Shown here piece after piece: positions 1-11,503 of a DNA stretch of 64,000 nucleotides. The DNA lies in contig MU863927.1 in the NCBI GenBank assembly GCA_033296885.1, forward strand, positions 1 through 64,000. The letters run 5' to 3'. Position 1 is the stretch's first letter. Each line of letters starts with the position of its first letter. The translations under genes were made by a program, and so were the position numbers. A model generated the notes under the pieces. That model had not been told where the DNA came from. It made no database searches and saw only the letters and a list, made by a program, of their open reading frames with translations. The stretch comes from Triangularia verruculosa. Taxonomy: Eukaryota; Ascomycota; Sordariomycetes; Sordariales; Podosporaceae.

Positions 1-70
1 CGCGGCGGCCCCCCCCCCCCCGGCCCCCCCGCCGCCCCCCCCCCCGCCCCCGCCCCCCCCCCCCCCCCCG
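1..70. repeat. Poly-C/G low-complexity contig edge
   Basis: Almost pure C runs broken by a few G residues, ending abruptly at ordinary sequence. It is not a TTAGGG telomere array. It looks like an assembly or sequencing edge artefact rather than biology. Confidence 0.8.
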
Positions 71-1142
71 CGAGTTAGGGATTGTTATCAGGGGTTAGAA
101 GGGAAGGGGAAAGGGGAACATACCTCGTGGGATTCTTCTTTGGGAGGGGCCATGGTTGAGGTGTATGTGGGAATCAAACGCAGGGGAAAGTTGAAGGTAT
201 CGTCAGGGAAGCTCGGAAGCTGTGGAACAAGTGGTATAGAACAGGAGTCGGAGTAGAGAGTAGTCGGTCAAGACAGAAGTTGCTCTGCTTTCAAAAAAGT
301 GAAGCTCGAGTCCCCAAAAATACTAGGAAGAAGGCTGAATGAACCAACCGCGCGGCTGTCAACGCTATGTGCCCGGGAATTACAATCAGGAGGTGGCAGT
401 GTGGGTTACCGCTGACGACCCGACACCAGCTCCCAATACCTCAGCACCCCGCAAGGTCCCCAGCGGGCCAGGGTCACTCCGATAAGCCCGGTTTAGAGCG
501 ATAAGGGGTGACCCCTGCAGGACCGAGGGTTCGGGTTGGCGGGGTAGGGGCTTTATTGTTCTCCCATTCCAAAGTCTCACATTTGAGCATTCTGATGAGA
601 GTGATGGCTAGGAAACGACAGTAAATGACTGCTGCTTGTTGAAAGGTAGAATTGTTGAAGCCTCTTCGGGGAAGAGGTGGTTGTCTTTTGGTTCATCAGT
701 GCTGGCGAAGTGCCGTGAGTGTACAAGGCAAAGTCACCAATAAGGTGTCGTGGGATGGGTGTCTTGATGTATAATTTTCATATGATCTCAAGCACCGTTT
801 GATGGCGCATTAGATATTCTTTTAGTTGAATAAGACCAACGCCTTTTCTCAATGTAACCGAAGTACAGAATTGCTAATCCCATGCAATGTCCATGTTGCA
901 TGGTTGAGTTCATCAACTAAGGTTACCAGCGGGGCGGTTCACCCCAGACAATTTTTTTCCATGACAAGCGTCCTGGGTTGCCGACGACTCACTCATCTTC
1001 CGTCACCTCACCCAGTCAACTCAAACTCCGAAGATCCATCTCCAGAACTCACAACCCACAACAGGTTTCTGGTCAAAAAACATATTCCAGCCAGGTATAC
1101 CGAAACAATTCATAATCAGCCTTTGGAGAAAATACCGCCAAG
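71..1142. other. Intergenic, upstream of RPC11
   Basis: I see no conserved coding sequence here. The open frames lack family-like composition. The last few hundred bases must hold the RPC11 promoter and leader. Confidence 0.6.
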
Positions 1143-1594
1143 ATGCCCATTCTCTGTAAGTTTCAAGACCTCATTTACTCCCATATCTGACATAAAAAAG
1201 CTAACCATCAAAAAAAAAAAGTCTGCCCCTACTGCGCAAACATGCTCATCCTCTCCCGCATGGACACAGGCGGCAACCGCGTAGAATGCCGAACCTGCCC
1301 ATATCAGCACGCCATCGACAAGCCATACTTCTCCCGCAAGGTCTTCCCCAAGGTCGAGAAAGAAGATCTATTCGGTGGCCCAGATACCTGGGCGAACGCG
1401 CAGAAGCAGAAAGTGCAGTGTTCGTCTCCAGAGTGCAACGGCGGGGAGGCAGCTTTCTTCCAGGTGCAGATCCGCTCTGCTGATGAGCCGATGACTACGT
1501 TTTATAGGGTAGGTCCTGAGGAGAAAGTCGAAGAAGACCGGTGCTAACAAGGTGACAGTGTTTGACCTGCGGGAAGAACTGGAGAGAAAACTGA
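1143..1594 (+). CDS. DNA-directed RNA polymerase III subunit RPC11 (RPC10/POLR3K type)
   Basis: Small zinc-ribbon subunit of RNA polymerase III. In the family it is needed for intrinsic RNA cleavage, termination and re-initiation in the nucleus. Three exons: 1143-1155, 1222-1508 and 1559-1594, giving 111 aa, the usual family length (about 110). The first exon codes only four residues plus one base, and the reading resumes as FCPYC. The N-terminal ribbon has CPYC and CRTCPY pairs. The TFIIS-like C-terminal ribbon carries the hallmark QIRSADEPMTTFYR, with the acidic D-E pair of the cleavage hairpin, and then CLTCGKNWREN across the second intron. Without that last splice the frame runs into a non-conserved tail, so the intron is well supported. 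Converges with MED31 downstream. Confidence 0.95.
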
Positions 1595-1958
1595 GTTGTC
1601 ATTGGCGACGGCGCATGGTGGACAAAAGGCTCACTGGAGAAGCATTGCATGGAGTTTTGGTTACTGGGTATCTTGATTCATTATTATTTAAGCTTGGCGT
1701 TATGCTGGTAGATATCAACGGGAGACATATGTCTTCCTCGTTAAACGAGGCTGTGTTGGGACAGCATATATCCATTCCTTTTGTGTCATCCACATCCGCC
1801 CGTTCGCTTTAGGTCGTTTCGTGATTCTACAAGACGATATCAGCGCGATAGAATTCTCCCAACAGTGCATCTGTTCGGTGCCGATAGCCAGTTCATGTGC
1901 TCCCGATGGCACGGCGCGGCTTTGTCGTGTGTCTCGTCTCTCGCCGTCTTCATACTCC
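1595..1958. other. Tail-to-tail spacer between RPC11 and MED31
   Basis: 364 bases holding the 3' untranslated regions of two convergent genes. No other feature seen. Confidence 0.6.
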
Positions 1959-2405
1959 TCAACCCTCGCGATGCCATTCCACCGCAGCCTTCATTCCGTC
2001 CATAATCAGAGCTTGGGTCAAATTTGGCGACAGAATGTCCTTTCTAAACCGCTCAACCTGAAGCAACTCCAGCATCTTCAGACATGATGTGGGATAGGTG
2101 ATGTACTGTAGAAATGGCGGGCGCGTCCAGTACTGCAGGTAATCGAGATACGCAACGAAGGCGGGATTGTGAAGAAACTTGCGGGACGCCAGATAGTTGA
2201 CATATTCTGGGTTCCCTAGAGCTTGAACAAACTGCCGAGTATCAGCCAACGCGAATCAAACATGGGAAGCGGGAGCGTGTTTGCTGACCTCCAATTCCAG
2301 TTCGAAGCGTGTGTGGCCGCCGTGCTTTGGCTCTTGCGAGGTCGCGTCGGGCACAGGAGGAGGATCTTGCGCGGAGCTTCCTACTGACATTGGTTCGGAC
2401 GCCAT
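1959..2405 (-). CDS. MED31: Mediator complex subunit 31 (Soh1)
   Basis: Middle-module subunit of the RNA polymerase II Mediator complex. Two exons read on the minus strand, 2405-2289 and 2231-1959, separated by a 57 nt intron, giving 129 aa. The first exon ends in HTRFELELE and the second starts FVQALGNPEYVNYL, so the splice rebuilds the conserved entry into the Soh1 fold. The Soh1 core follows: LASRKFLHNPAFVAYLDYL, then the YWTRPPF and YPTSCLKMLELL blocks. The protein ends soon after EWHREG, as expected for the family. The first 39 residues are proline and acid rich and not conserved. It is divergent from the signal peptide peptidase gene, 449 bp away. Confidence 0.95.
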
Positions 2406-2854
2406 ATTGCTGATGTTCCGGGTGTATGTTGGGAGACGATGTCACAGATCGGGCAGGGAGATCGGCAAATGGTGGTGGTTATCAAGGTGCTTGTGTGACG
2501 CGGGCAGTTGTTCGGGCAGGTCGAATCGCGAAAGCTCCCAGCGAAGAGCCGCTGAATGCAGGGAGCTTCGGCAGCCTCACTGCGCTAAATTGGGCCACTT
2601 CCAGGGATGGCACGCCCCACTTGCAGGGCTGCAGCGACATGGCCGTTACAGAGCAGCGGTAACATGCGGGTACGTACCGCGATGGATTGCCCAGACTTCA
2701 AGAGAACAACAACGCATTTGTGAGAACTCATACCACCAGAACTCATATTATCCAAAATCCACGGCGGTTTTTCTACGGCATTCTGATCCAAGGAAGTTCT
2801 GAGCAGCTTCTGAACCCGCATTATTTGGCCCTTGAGGCCCACACATCTCTGAAG
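2406..2854. promoter_or_regulatory. Divergent promoter region MED31 / signal peptide peptidase
   Basis: Non-coding spacer between two divergently transcribed genes. An open frame runs from 2687 into the protease gene but has no conserved content before the ATG at 2855. No specific element recognised. Confidence 0.5.
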
Positions 2855-4590
2855 ATGTCTTCAGGGAATACGACTACCGACTTGACAGATGGCCTCAGCA
2901 ACTCAACTGCCGCCCAGGCGCCGGAACCCCAAGACTTTGCGCTGACCCTCCTACTGAGGCCGGAATACCTTTCAGTTGTTTTCAGCGCGCTCGCAATCAT
3001 TTGGCTTGGCGCTCATGGCTCACTTCGACGACCGCCCTCTGCGGCGCCTATCAAGACCAAAAAGGGAAAGAAACAGCCCAAGGAAGACAAATTTGCTGAG
3101 GGACTCGCTGCTTCCGACGCCATCATGTTTCCAGTCTTGGCCGGTATCCTCCTGATAAGCTTGTACTATCTCATCGAGTGGCTTCAGGACCCTGATATCT
3201 TGAACAAGTTTATGAGAGCCTACTTGTCCATCATGGCTGTGGCTAGTTTAGGCCGGCTGTCGGGGGATTCACTGGACATTTTGACGAGCTTGGTATTTCC
3301 ATCTAATTGGGTCGACAACAAGGGGACTGTGTATCACATCGACTCGGATGAACGCCATCAGTACGTTGTCGACAAGGTTACGGGTCAACACAAAATCGTC
3401 AAGGATCGGATATCCCCTCTTCCTGGTTTTCTGTCTGTACTGGCGCGCTCAGAAACAGCCGGGGACATGTTATGGCTAGTACGTCATCTTCTTACTGAAG
3501 AATGGACCGTCAAGTTTGCGATGCATGGCCTGGTCTTCGTCAAGTTCAATCTCAAGCTCAATGACTTGCTCGGGTTCATGATTTCAAGTCCTTTTGCCGC
3601 TGCATATCACTATCTTGGCTGGAACATCTTGTCCAACATTATGAGTGCGGCAATGTGCTACGCTACCTTCCTGCTGCTCTCACCGACATCTTTCGGAATC
3701 GGCACCGGGGTTCTCTGGGGTCTTTTTGTCTATGACATTGTCATGGTATTTTATACGTGAGTTTTATATCTCCTGGGAGATCTGGCTGAAATAGATGGGC
3801 TAACACTACCTGCAGGCCCTACATGATTACTGTTGCGACAAAGCTCGACGCTCCCATCAAGCTTGTCTTTGAGAACAACAAGAGCGTCAGTATGCTCGGT
3901 CTCGGCGACATCGTCGTTCCGGGGATGCTCATGGGCCTTGCTCTTCGTTTTGATCTCTACCAATTCTACAGGAGGCAAATCAAGCTTGAGCCAGTTGAGC
4001 TGGTCTCTGAAATCCTGACCGAGGATGGCACGAAGACTACTACCACAGAGGTTCAGGAACGCCGCGTCAAAGCCCCGTTTGTCGACCCCCAAGGCCAATG
4101 GGGCAACAGACTTTGGTGCACAAAATTCGGCAGCCTTTTCCCTACCAAGGAGGCTAGCTCTGTCTGGGCTGCCACTGCTTTCCCGAAGCCGTATTTCTAT
4201 GCTTCCATGGTTGGGTACACGGCAGGTATGCTGATTACGCTGACGATGTTGTTGGTGTTTCGACATGGCCAGCCGGCGTTGCTCTACCTGGTCCCTGGCG
4301 TTACGGGCGCACTGTGGGTAACTGCATTGGCGAGAGGCGAGTTAAAGGATGTGTGGGGGTACACAGAAGATGGGAGTCTTGATACAGAGGATGTGGTTGT
4401 GGATGTTGGGCCAGATTCGAAGGCGGCGGAGAAGAAGGGTGAAGACGCTAAGAGCGAGGGGGCGAGCCAGGCCGAGATGATGAGGAAGGAAAGCAAGGAG
4501 AGAGGCGCTGAGAAGATTGAGAAGGAGAGCTACGATGTGTTTCACTTCTCCATCTCCGCACCAAGGATAAAGTATCTCAAGGAGGACTGA
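2855..4590 (+). CDS. Signal peptide peptidase-type intramembrane aspartyl protease
   Basis: GXGD-type presenilin/SPP family protease of the ER membrane. It cuts signal peptides and tail-anchored substrates inside the bilayer and is linked to ERAD and, in fungi, to hypoxia and sterol signalling. Exons 2855-3756 and 3816-4590 (59 nt intron) give 558 aa. Catalytic motifs are visible: Y293-D294 in LFVYDIVMVF, G329-L330-G331-D332 in MLGLGDIVVPG, and the PAL motif at 454-456 in GQPALLYLVPG. The intron falls just after the YD helix and the join restores FYT-PYMITVA. The C-terminal tail (about 480-558) is charged, Lys/Glu rich and cytosolic in character. The start at 2855 is the first ATG before conserved sequence. 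An in-frame extension upstream has no family support. Confidence 0.95.
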
Positions 4591-4771
4591 CTGTGTCCAG
4601 TTGGAAGCCGCCTGGTGTTCCATTGAGCATTAAGGCAAGGCGTGCATAGCGTGTTTTTTCCTGGTTAACTCAGAATAGAAATGGCGGTAGGCCTATAGAA
4701 GCGATCCGTCAGAGTTCTCTTTCGTAAACTGTTTTCATAAATTCATAGCTCATTTCTTCATTCCTGGGGCA

Positions 4772-5811
4772 CTACCTATGTGCTTCTGCGCAATCAAGCA
4801 CTTCGTTCAAGGCCAGGAACTCATACGGACCCAAAGTCCAGCCCAGGCCGTCTTCCTTCCTGTCCGTTGTCCTCACCGCAGTAGCAATCATGTAGTCAGG
4901 GCCTATGGACCTGAGGCACATGTTAACATCCTCCACCTTCTCCCCGCGGAACCTGATGTCGAACTTCCGTATCACTTGCGCCGTGTCTGGATCAACATCA
5001 TCCTCCCTAGCAGGAACCTCCCAACTTTCTGTCGGCCTTGGAGGGCGAAATGACACGAATTCAAGCTCTCTCAACCACTCAGCCAACAGAGCTTCACCAG
5101 TAAGCTTGATATACGCCTCCCTCAACGCCCACAATGCATAAAACGCCCTCAGCTTCCCGTCAACAAGATCCTCCGGTTTCGATCCCGCTACCAACCCCGG
5201 CACTGCGCTTAGGACCCGATACTTTAAATAACTCACCTCGCCCGGACCGAAGACGTCGGCGTGCATATCCACGAATCCGGGCCATCCTGCAGAGTCGGCA
5301 AGGATCATCTTCTGGTCTCTGTCTCTCCGCTCAGAAGTGCAGACGATGTCCACGCCAGTTTCCACCCTGCCGTTGGGATAGTTGGCCACAGCGACAAGAG
5401 CAACGATGCCGGCTTGGTGGGTGACGTTGAACGAGACTGGCTCGTGGCCCGTGGATGGGTCTACGTAGACGGGCTTTGTCTTGGAATTGCGAGTGATGGC
5501 GGTCTGGGACCAGGGGACGAGGCCGAGTTTGGACACGGCGTAGCGCTTCAGGAGGTGAGAGGCGAGTGACATTTTGGCGTCACGGACGTGGAAGTAGCGG
5601 AGTACGGCGGTGCGTTCCGCATCGTGGAGGAGGGATAATTCTCGGGATGCCTGGGCTTCGGTCAGTTGTGGGTGGGAAAGATGGGGATGAAACGAAACAA
5701 ACGTGCATGAGTCTCGAGGTGTTTGGTTTGTGTGGCTTCGGGGTACCAGGGGCGGGTGTCGAGGATCCACTGCACGAGGACGACTCCTTTCTTGTTATTC
5801 AGCGACGCCAT
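4772..5811 (-). CDS. 4'-phosphopantetheinyl transferase, Sfp/NpgA type
   Basis: Transfers the phosphopantetheine arm of CoA to carrier domains of polyketide and non-ribosomal peptide synthases and of the alpha-aminoadipate reductase of lysine synthesis. Exon 1 is 5811-5703 and exon 2 is 5655-4772, giving 330 aa, a normal length for fungal NpgA/PPT. Exon 1 encodes the conserved start VQWILDTRPWYPEA. Conserved blocks follow: FNVTHQAG (about 112-119), the Mg-binding GVDIV (137-141) and the WALREAYIK signature (212-220), where Arg replaces the more usual Lys, as in other fungal NpgA proteins. The 47 nt intron (CTGAC branch, AAG acceptor) is inferred from phase and conservation. The exact acceptor could differ by a few bases. 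No secondary metabolite cluster is adjacent. Confidence 0.92.
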
Positions 5812-7738
5812 GCCCTTTTTTTGCAAAGTGTATAGAATGAATGCGAATCGAATGATTTATTCGTGAGTTTTGTGGGTAAATGTTTCGGAATGCTGCTCAT
5901 CAGGTCATGTAAATGCCCCGAGCGTTAGCGACGGTTGAGGGGGTGGAAGTTGATGAAACTTGGGAGTGTGGAAAATGGGCTGAGGATTTGACTCGCTGCG
6001 TCAACACGTTCTCTTGCAATGGCGATTATTTAAACCGACAACCACCGCTCCTCTTTTCACCATTTTTTTTTATTTTCCTCTTCACCCTCCTCCCAGATTA
6101 CGTGAGGGGGGGGGGGGACACTTTTTTCATTCCGCTCAGTCACATCCCGTTAATTATCGCCATTGTCTCCCTACCTGATTTCCGACCATCTTTCAAATGG
6201 CGACCAGTCTCATTCGGACATTTCATTTGCAAAACATGCCATGACGACCTTGCACGCAAATCACAACCCAGTTCACCAGGCAGGCCCAGCATATTTTGCA
6301 TTTTGGTTTTTTCCCAATTCGACAGCAAAATACATAATTCTCGGACGACTTCGAGCAAAGACAATATTCTCAGTTCCACTGAGGGGTTCATACCAACGAC
6401 AAATGCCGTTCCGACAATTCCGGAACATCGACGACCAAAGCGCCCGGCACTCCGGTCCGGGCCGAGCATGTCAACACAGCATTTCTCATCAATTCACACA
6501 CAATTCACACCCCAAAGTGTTGATAGCCTAGAACATCGTACCTATATGGTACTCGACAATTACGCGCTCCGCTTGCCACCAAGGGACATCCCTTTTCGGT
6601 CATTGCCTCACTCGCCGAATCGACATATCCTTGTCGACAACCACCACCCTTGTTCATCATCCATTCCATCATCCGATGAGATGAGATGAACAAACGGTTC
6701 AAGCGTCGAGCCACCGTTCCGCGGTTCTTGCTTGCCCATTCTCTTCAGGATGGCCCAGCAAGATTTCCTTTCTCTCAAGACTGGTGTTCCCCACTTTCCA
6801 TGCTCCGATTCCCACGAGTTGTTGCAGCAAAAGGAACTGAGTTGAGCATCCCCTTGTGAGAGAGCCGCGTTGAGCGTTTACCAACCCTAGCTCCGTTGTC
6901 TTGTCCTTATATCCTTCACTCTTAGAGGCGATGGTGAAGGATAAGACAGCGTTGTAGCAAGGAAGCCACGCTCCACGTCGCAGACTCCCGCCGGAAGAGC
7001 TTGCAGATAGCATCTTTTGAACTCAAAAAGACGCGGTCTCGCTTCATGAGGCGGTCGTAGTTAGCCGTGTTGTAGCATGGATCAAAAGTGTTTCACTCCG
7101 TCCCTGGGAAGATCTTTTCGCTGGAAGGGCCACATCTCTTTTTCTGTTTACCTGTACAGCGGCCAGAGAAGAGACAGATACCCACCCCACCCCTAGCGAG
7201 GCGTTGATTCATATCACCGGAAGAGCGCGGCCTTGAGTCGAAAAGATTCGGCAAGTTGCCTGAGGTGCCATTGAGTCCGCTGACGCTGGGGGGTTCATTC
7301 TGGAGGATATCTGGTTGTCTCGTTCAAACAACAGGGAGACTTGAACGGACGTCAATTCTGTGGCGACCTGAAGCTTGAGAAGACCCCAGGTTCAAAAAAG
7401 CTTTCTGTCTTTTCTTTTTTTTTGTTGTGAGACACAAAAGACGAAGAAAGAACGGATGATGTGACGTTGTAGTTGGAGACACGATTTTTCAGCCCTCCAT
7501 AAACGCCGAGAGTTGGGCAATCTATAGTTCTGAGTTTTGATCCTTTTCCGATCTTCTTTGTGTGGGAGATGTGGGAGGAGGTTGGGACGCAAGGGACACA
7601 CCAGACAGTGATGGTAGATCTGTCAATTCATGTATATAGAAAAAAAACATTTCATTACTTATCCTGACTTGATTCGCTCATTCGCTCTTTGCACCGTCTC
7701 ATGAAAAGATAACCGTTCGCTTAAGCGGTAGTCTTCCG
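5812..7738. other. Long intergenic region upstream of the phosphopantetheinyl transferase
   Basis: Nearly 2 kb without a recognisable gene. A 258-codon open frame at 5913-6689 has low-complexity, shadow-like composition and no domain I recognise. The part nearest 5812 must include the promoter of the minus-strand gene. Pyrimidine runs and a G9 tract near 6108-6117 are present. Confidence 0.5.
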
Positions 7739-7758
7739 CCACCTGAGTACTAATCTGG
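7739..7758 (-). pseudogene. Possible 5S rRNA relic fragment
   Basis: A 20-base stretch is identical, as reverse complement, to the internal part of the 5S copy at 20150-20268 around GATTAGTACTCAGG. Flanking bases no longer match 5S. It lies 163 bp from a complete 5S gene on the same strand. It could be a degenerate copy left by duplication. Twenty bases is short, so chance or gene conversion cannot be excluded. Confidence 0.4.
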
Positions 7759-7920
7759 TGTTTGAAGGATTATCTCGGGGATCGCACCCAACTGGCCAAT
7801 CACAGCAGTCAACATCACCACAACACAACCTCCTCGTCTCTCTTGAACAGAAAAAAGACAAACTGCCGTTTGAAAGAGTCGGTATTCAGTAGACATAATA
7901 GAAAGCAAAATAAGTCCAAC

Positions 7921-8039
7921 ACATACAACACCGGGGATTCCCCAGTGGTCACCCACCTGAGTACTAGTCCGGCGATCAGTAGCTTATCTAGGGGAGAGCG
8001 GACGGGATCCCGAGCTTTCTACTGTCTATGGTCGTATGT
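7921..8039 (-). rRNA. 5S ribosomal RNA, dispersed copy (type B)
   Basis: 119 nt. On the minus strand it begins ACATACGACCATAGACAGTA and ends GGTGTTGTATGT; these termini pair to form helix I. The internal GTGGGTGACCAC hairpin and GATCCCGTCCGCTC block are typical of fungal 5S rRNA. It matches the copy at 20150-20268 except at three positions. A TATA-like CATAAG lies at about -29, as at Neurospora 5S genes, and TTTT follows about 11 nt downstream of the 3' end, a polymerase III terminator. It stands alone between protein genes, the dispersed arrangement known from Neurospora and relatives. Confidence 0.95.
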
Positions 8040-8437
8040 GATAGATGTTGTGGGATTGTACGCTTATGAAAGGAAAGGAATAGCTCAAAACTCAGGAAAA
8101 AGTCCACAAATGGTCGGGTCCGTGGCATATTCTTTTGATGATGAGGGCGGCAAGCCAACCCGATATTGGAGTATCTATCAGCAGTATTAGCTAGGTAGGT
8201 AGGCAAGTTGCATTTTAAAAGATGTCGGAGAAGAGAGACAGGAATCTATTCAAACTCGACAAACGGTCTATATACAAAAAAGCATCTTGAAAGACGCAAA
8301 ATGGTGAGACTTCCCAACTCGCTATGGATACTAGGCTGGAAATCATCCCCTATTCGTGCCAACGCCTGCCCATATATACAAAGCAACCAGCGTCTCTTTC
8401 TGTATAGCCCAAATATTATGTCTCTTTATTGTCTGAA

Positions 8438-10353
8438 TCACGCAGAAAACAGCGCCTTCAGCATAGTCATCAACCTCCTCCGCCCCGGCACAGTCGCCTT
8501 CCCCCTTTCCAGCTCAACGCCCCCCTCCAGCTCCCTTAACACCCTTCCAATTTCCATGTACGTCTCCACCGCTCCAATCATCGGCCCCCTCGCCTCCTTG
8601 GGAATACCGTTCATCTTCGGCCTCGCCTCGTCATAAAGCTTGAACGCCTCCCCCAACAGTCTTCTCCTGAGGTTTTCGACATGCTTCCCTCTCGGGTGAG
8701 CAACGACGTCTTCTGGCGTCAGCCCTTCCTCCTCGAGCCACGTAGTTGGCAAGTACACCCTCCCCATCTCAGCATCAACAACGATGTCCCTCGCAATATT
8801 GACATACTGCAGCGCCACCCCCATCGTTCTCGACGCAGACATGAGCATCTTCTTCCTTTCCTCTGGCATCTCGGGTTCGCAGTGCTCGATGATCAGCGCA
8901 ACGCAGAGTTCACCTACAGTGCCAGCGACGCATTGGCCATAGTAGTTTAGTCTCTCCTCGTTGACGATAGGGAACTTGGCGGGTTCGGAGGGGTCATGGA
9001 AGGAGAATGTGGAATCGAGCTCGAAACCGTCGATGAGTTCGTAGAGAGGCTTAGAAGGGAGAATGGAGGCTGGGAGGTATTTGAGCGCGGACTTCGCCTC
9101 AGGTGGGAAAGCCTCGTCGATAGAGGACTCGATCCGGGTCTTGTTGGCTTTGACGTCGGGCTTGTAGTGGAGGTCGAGGAACTTGTAGAGCTTAGTGGTC
9201 CAGGACTTGACTTCGGTGCCGGACTTGGAGTCGTCGACGAGGTCATCGGCGAGGCGACAGAAGGAGTACCTTTGGGAATTATCAGTCACTGCCAAAGATA
9301 GTCAGGGCATGGCAACAAAGACTTACAAAAGAATGAGGTCAATGCGGAGACGGCCGGTAAACAGCGAGTTGGCCAGGTAGAAGCTTCTGCTCTTTGCTTT
9401 CAACCGAGACACCGCATCGGAGAGGCCCGCGATCCTTTCGAGGTCGTATTGTTTGGTATTTGAGAACCGGCTTTGCACTAGCATCAAAGGTGTCGGAGAC
9501 CGAGGGACCATGGGGAAAAGGTGAGGGAAAGCAAAGATGATGGCCAAATATTGGTCAAAAACTGCCATGCCAAAGACGATGAGGATGTTGGTCGCGAGGA
9601 AGAAGGTGGCCTCCTCAATGTCAAGGACACCGAAAAGACACCAGCCGAGCTTGGTTCCTGACTCAATTGCCCAAGTGCCCCGCCCCAAAGCCAGCTCGTC
9701 CACCAGCCACAAGTAGATTGTTGGGAGGACAATCGGCACTACCGTGGAGGTCAGAGGCAGAGTTAGAATGAACCTGCCAGCGACTGTGAAGGTCAACAAG
9801 GCAAATGGGAAGGCCCAAGCCAGAATCAGTCCCAAGTAAGTTCCCGGGCCACCAGTGCGAATCTGATGAACTCCATACAGCGTCAAGGCGATCAAAATTC
9901 CCTGACCAATAATCTTGCCTCTGGCAATCCATTGCGGAGGGTTTCTCTGTGTGCTGAGGTACAGAGGATGGAACAAAGGCTTGCTGAGGATGATGTAGAA
10001 GAGTGAGGTGATGTATGTCTGAATCACGAAGAAGAACAGCTCTTCAATTGGAATGCCGTATAGACGAGGCCCGATGATGGCGTCTGGTGGGTAGGTCCAG
10101 ATATTGCTTCTGATCAAGTACGAGTCCCATGGTAACGTCGCCAGAAACGAAACAACTATCAGACTCCCAATCTGAAGAAGATGTGTTCGGTGAAGTATTG
10201 GGTAGGCGATAACGGTAAGCAACGCAGCAAGGGGTATCGTGTATTTCACATGTCTGAGCTCAAAGTCAGTCTGGACTCTTTAGTCTCATGAAGCCTCAGT
10301 GAGGTGGCGAGGTAAATAGGGGGGGCTTACACAAAGGCATAATCGTAAGCCAT
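8438..10353 (-). CDS. al-2: Bifunctional lycopene cyclase / phytoene synthase (AL-2, CarRA, CrtYB type)
   Basis: Joins two geranylgeranyl-PP into phytoene and later cyclises carotene ends, for orange carotenoid pigments at membranes. Three exons on the minus strand: 10353-10331, 10253-9327 and 9269-8438, giving 593 aa, close to Neurospora AL-2. Exon 1 codes only MAYDYAFV; the splice gives MAYDYAFVHVKYTIP, the family N-terminus. The N-terminal half is a multi-pass cyclase domain with two related acidic motifs (PIEELFFF about 76-83, LDIEEATFF in the second repeat). The C-terminal half is phytoene synthase, with the substrate-Mg motifs DDLVDD just after the second splice and DIVVD in ARDIVVDAEMGRVYLPTTW. 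Homologues are strongly blue-light induced through the White Collar complex. GATCGA sites upstream fit this but do not prove it. Confidence 0.97.
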
Positions 10354-10464
10354 GGTGACAACCGTGCTCGAGTAGTCGTGTATGAGGCTATTCGAAAGCT
10401 GTCTAGGTAAGCTTGGCTCGTTCCCTAGAGCCCAAGCAGTGAGAGAGAGAGAATGAAGCACGTG

Positions 10465-10470
10465 TCGATC
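10465..10470 (-). promoter_or_regulatory. GATCGA motif, candidate White Collar light-response element (proximal)
   Basis: GATCGA on the minus strand, about 110 bp upstream of the al-2 start codon. GATC-containing elements of this form are the reported White Collar complex target core in Neurospora. This is inference from motif and position only; six-base motifs are common by chance. Confidence 0.35.
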
Positions 10471-10608
10471 ACAGCGAGAAAAGAAAAAAAGTCAATTCAG
10501 GGCGTCATGACAAGACAGTGACAGATGGTGGGCGGTGAAAGGAGAGAACAGTTACACATCCAGGGGGGAAGAAAGGACGGGAGCCCAAGCAAAATGAACC
10601 TTCCGTCA

Positions 10609-10614
10609 TCGATC
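10609..10614 (-). promoter_or_regulatory. GATCGA motif, candidate White Collar light-response element (distal)
   Basis: Second GATCGA on the same strand, about 255 bp upstream of the al-2 start codon. Two copies within 260 bp are more than expected by chance, but function is unproven. Confidence 0.3.
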
Positions 10615-11503
10615 AAAGAAGGGAGCAACCCCTCGGGACTCGTGGCAGTGCCGCCGTTTTCTTGTCGGACCCATATCAAACCACTCAAATTCACTGCAAC
10701 ATTTCTAGATGGAAGCGCCATCGGTGTCGATTTCGATGGGGGCGGACCCTGGCAGCTCTTGGACATCCATCGGCCGAACCGCGCTTCAATCCTGATGTCA
10801 GTGCAGCTGGGAGCCAAGAAGGGATGACCCGCATATATTCAGCCTTGATGAGCATAGGGTCCGCCGACATGTCAAATGCGGTCCTGGATCGGACGGAGTG
10901 CTCTGAAAGTCAAAAGCGCCGCCGGCAGTGGGATTGCCGGAAACAAAAGGACGCCATGGGCAACACATGGCCGCATGGGAAAGGCATGGGTCGGCAGTGA
11001 CAGAAGTGGCTTCGATCTCTGCGAGTGCGAGTGCGACTTGCGACTGAGTGACTAGGCCCAACACAGTATCTGTTTCGTCCTTGATTGTGAGTAATGGACG
11101 CCAAATCAAGAGCCAAGACCGTCCTCCGATCTGCTTTCCTGAGGAATTCGGAAACAAATGGCAAAATGCATGTCCTCATCGCTCGCATCAGGCTGCGATC
11201 ATTGATCTTTGAGAACGGTTGTGCATGTCCCAGATCGCACAAACCCCTGCCCCGATCGACAGGCTGGTCGCGGCAAACAAGCAGGTTCCACTCCAAGCGC
11301 TTGGCATCCCACTGTATCACCAACCAATCACCATCGAGGCGCAAATCTCCGCGTCGTCTCGTCTCGTCTCGTCTCGTGTGTCTCTTTCTCGGCCTCGGCC
11401 CGGACGGGACTGTGGAAACCGGCACGGACACCACTGGTTCCCTTGCAGCACCATCCGATTTATCCAACCTTCCTCCGTGCCACCTCCGCCGATCGCCGAG
11501 AAA

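Larger units (their letters stand above)
10354..11503. promoter_or_regulatory. Shared divergent region al-2 / hotdog thioesterase
   Basis: 1.15 kb head-to-head spacer. It holds the al-2 promoter on one side and on the other a leader with a pentanucleotide repeat (CGTCT units, about 11355-11377). An open frame from 11219 joins the downstream gene in frame but is not conserved-looking. Confidence 0.5.

Noticed and set aside
1..85. Possible telomere because of TTAGGG shortly after the C-rich edge
   Set aside because: A single TTAGGG in unique sequence; the edge is homopolymeric C, not a (CCCTAA)n array.
5913..6689. 258-codon open frame upstream of the phosphopantetheinyl transferase
   Set aside because: No recognisable domain, irregular composition, and it lies across what should be promoter sequence.
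11219..11503. Longer N-terminus for the hotdog thioesterase protein
   Set aside because: The extension includes a translated pentanucleotide repeat and lacks targeting or fold features; the ATG at 11504 has a strong context and starts a typical mitochondrial presequence.
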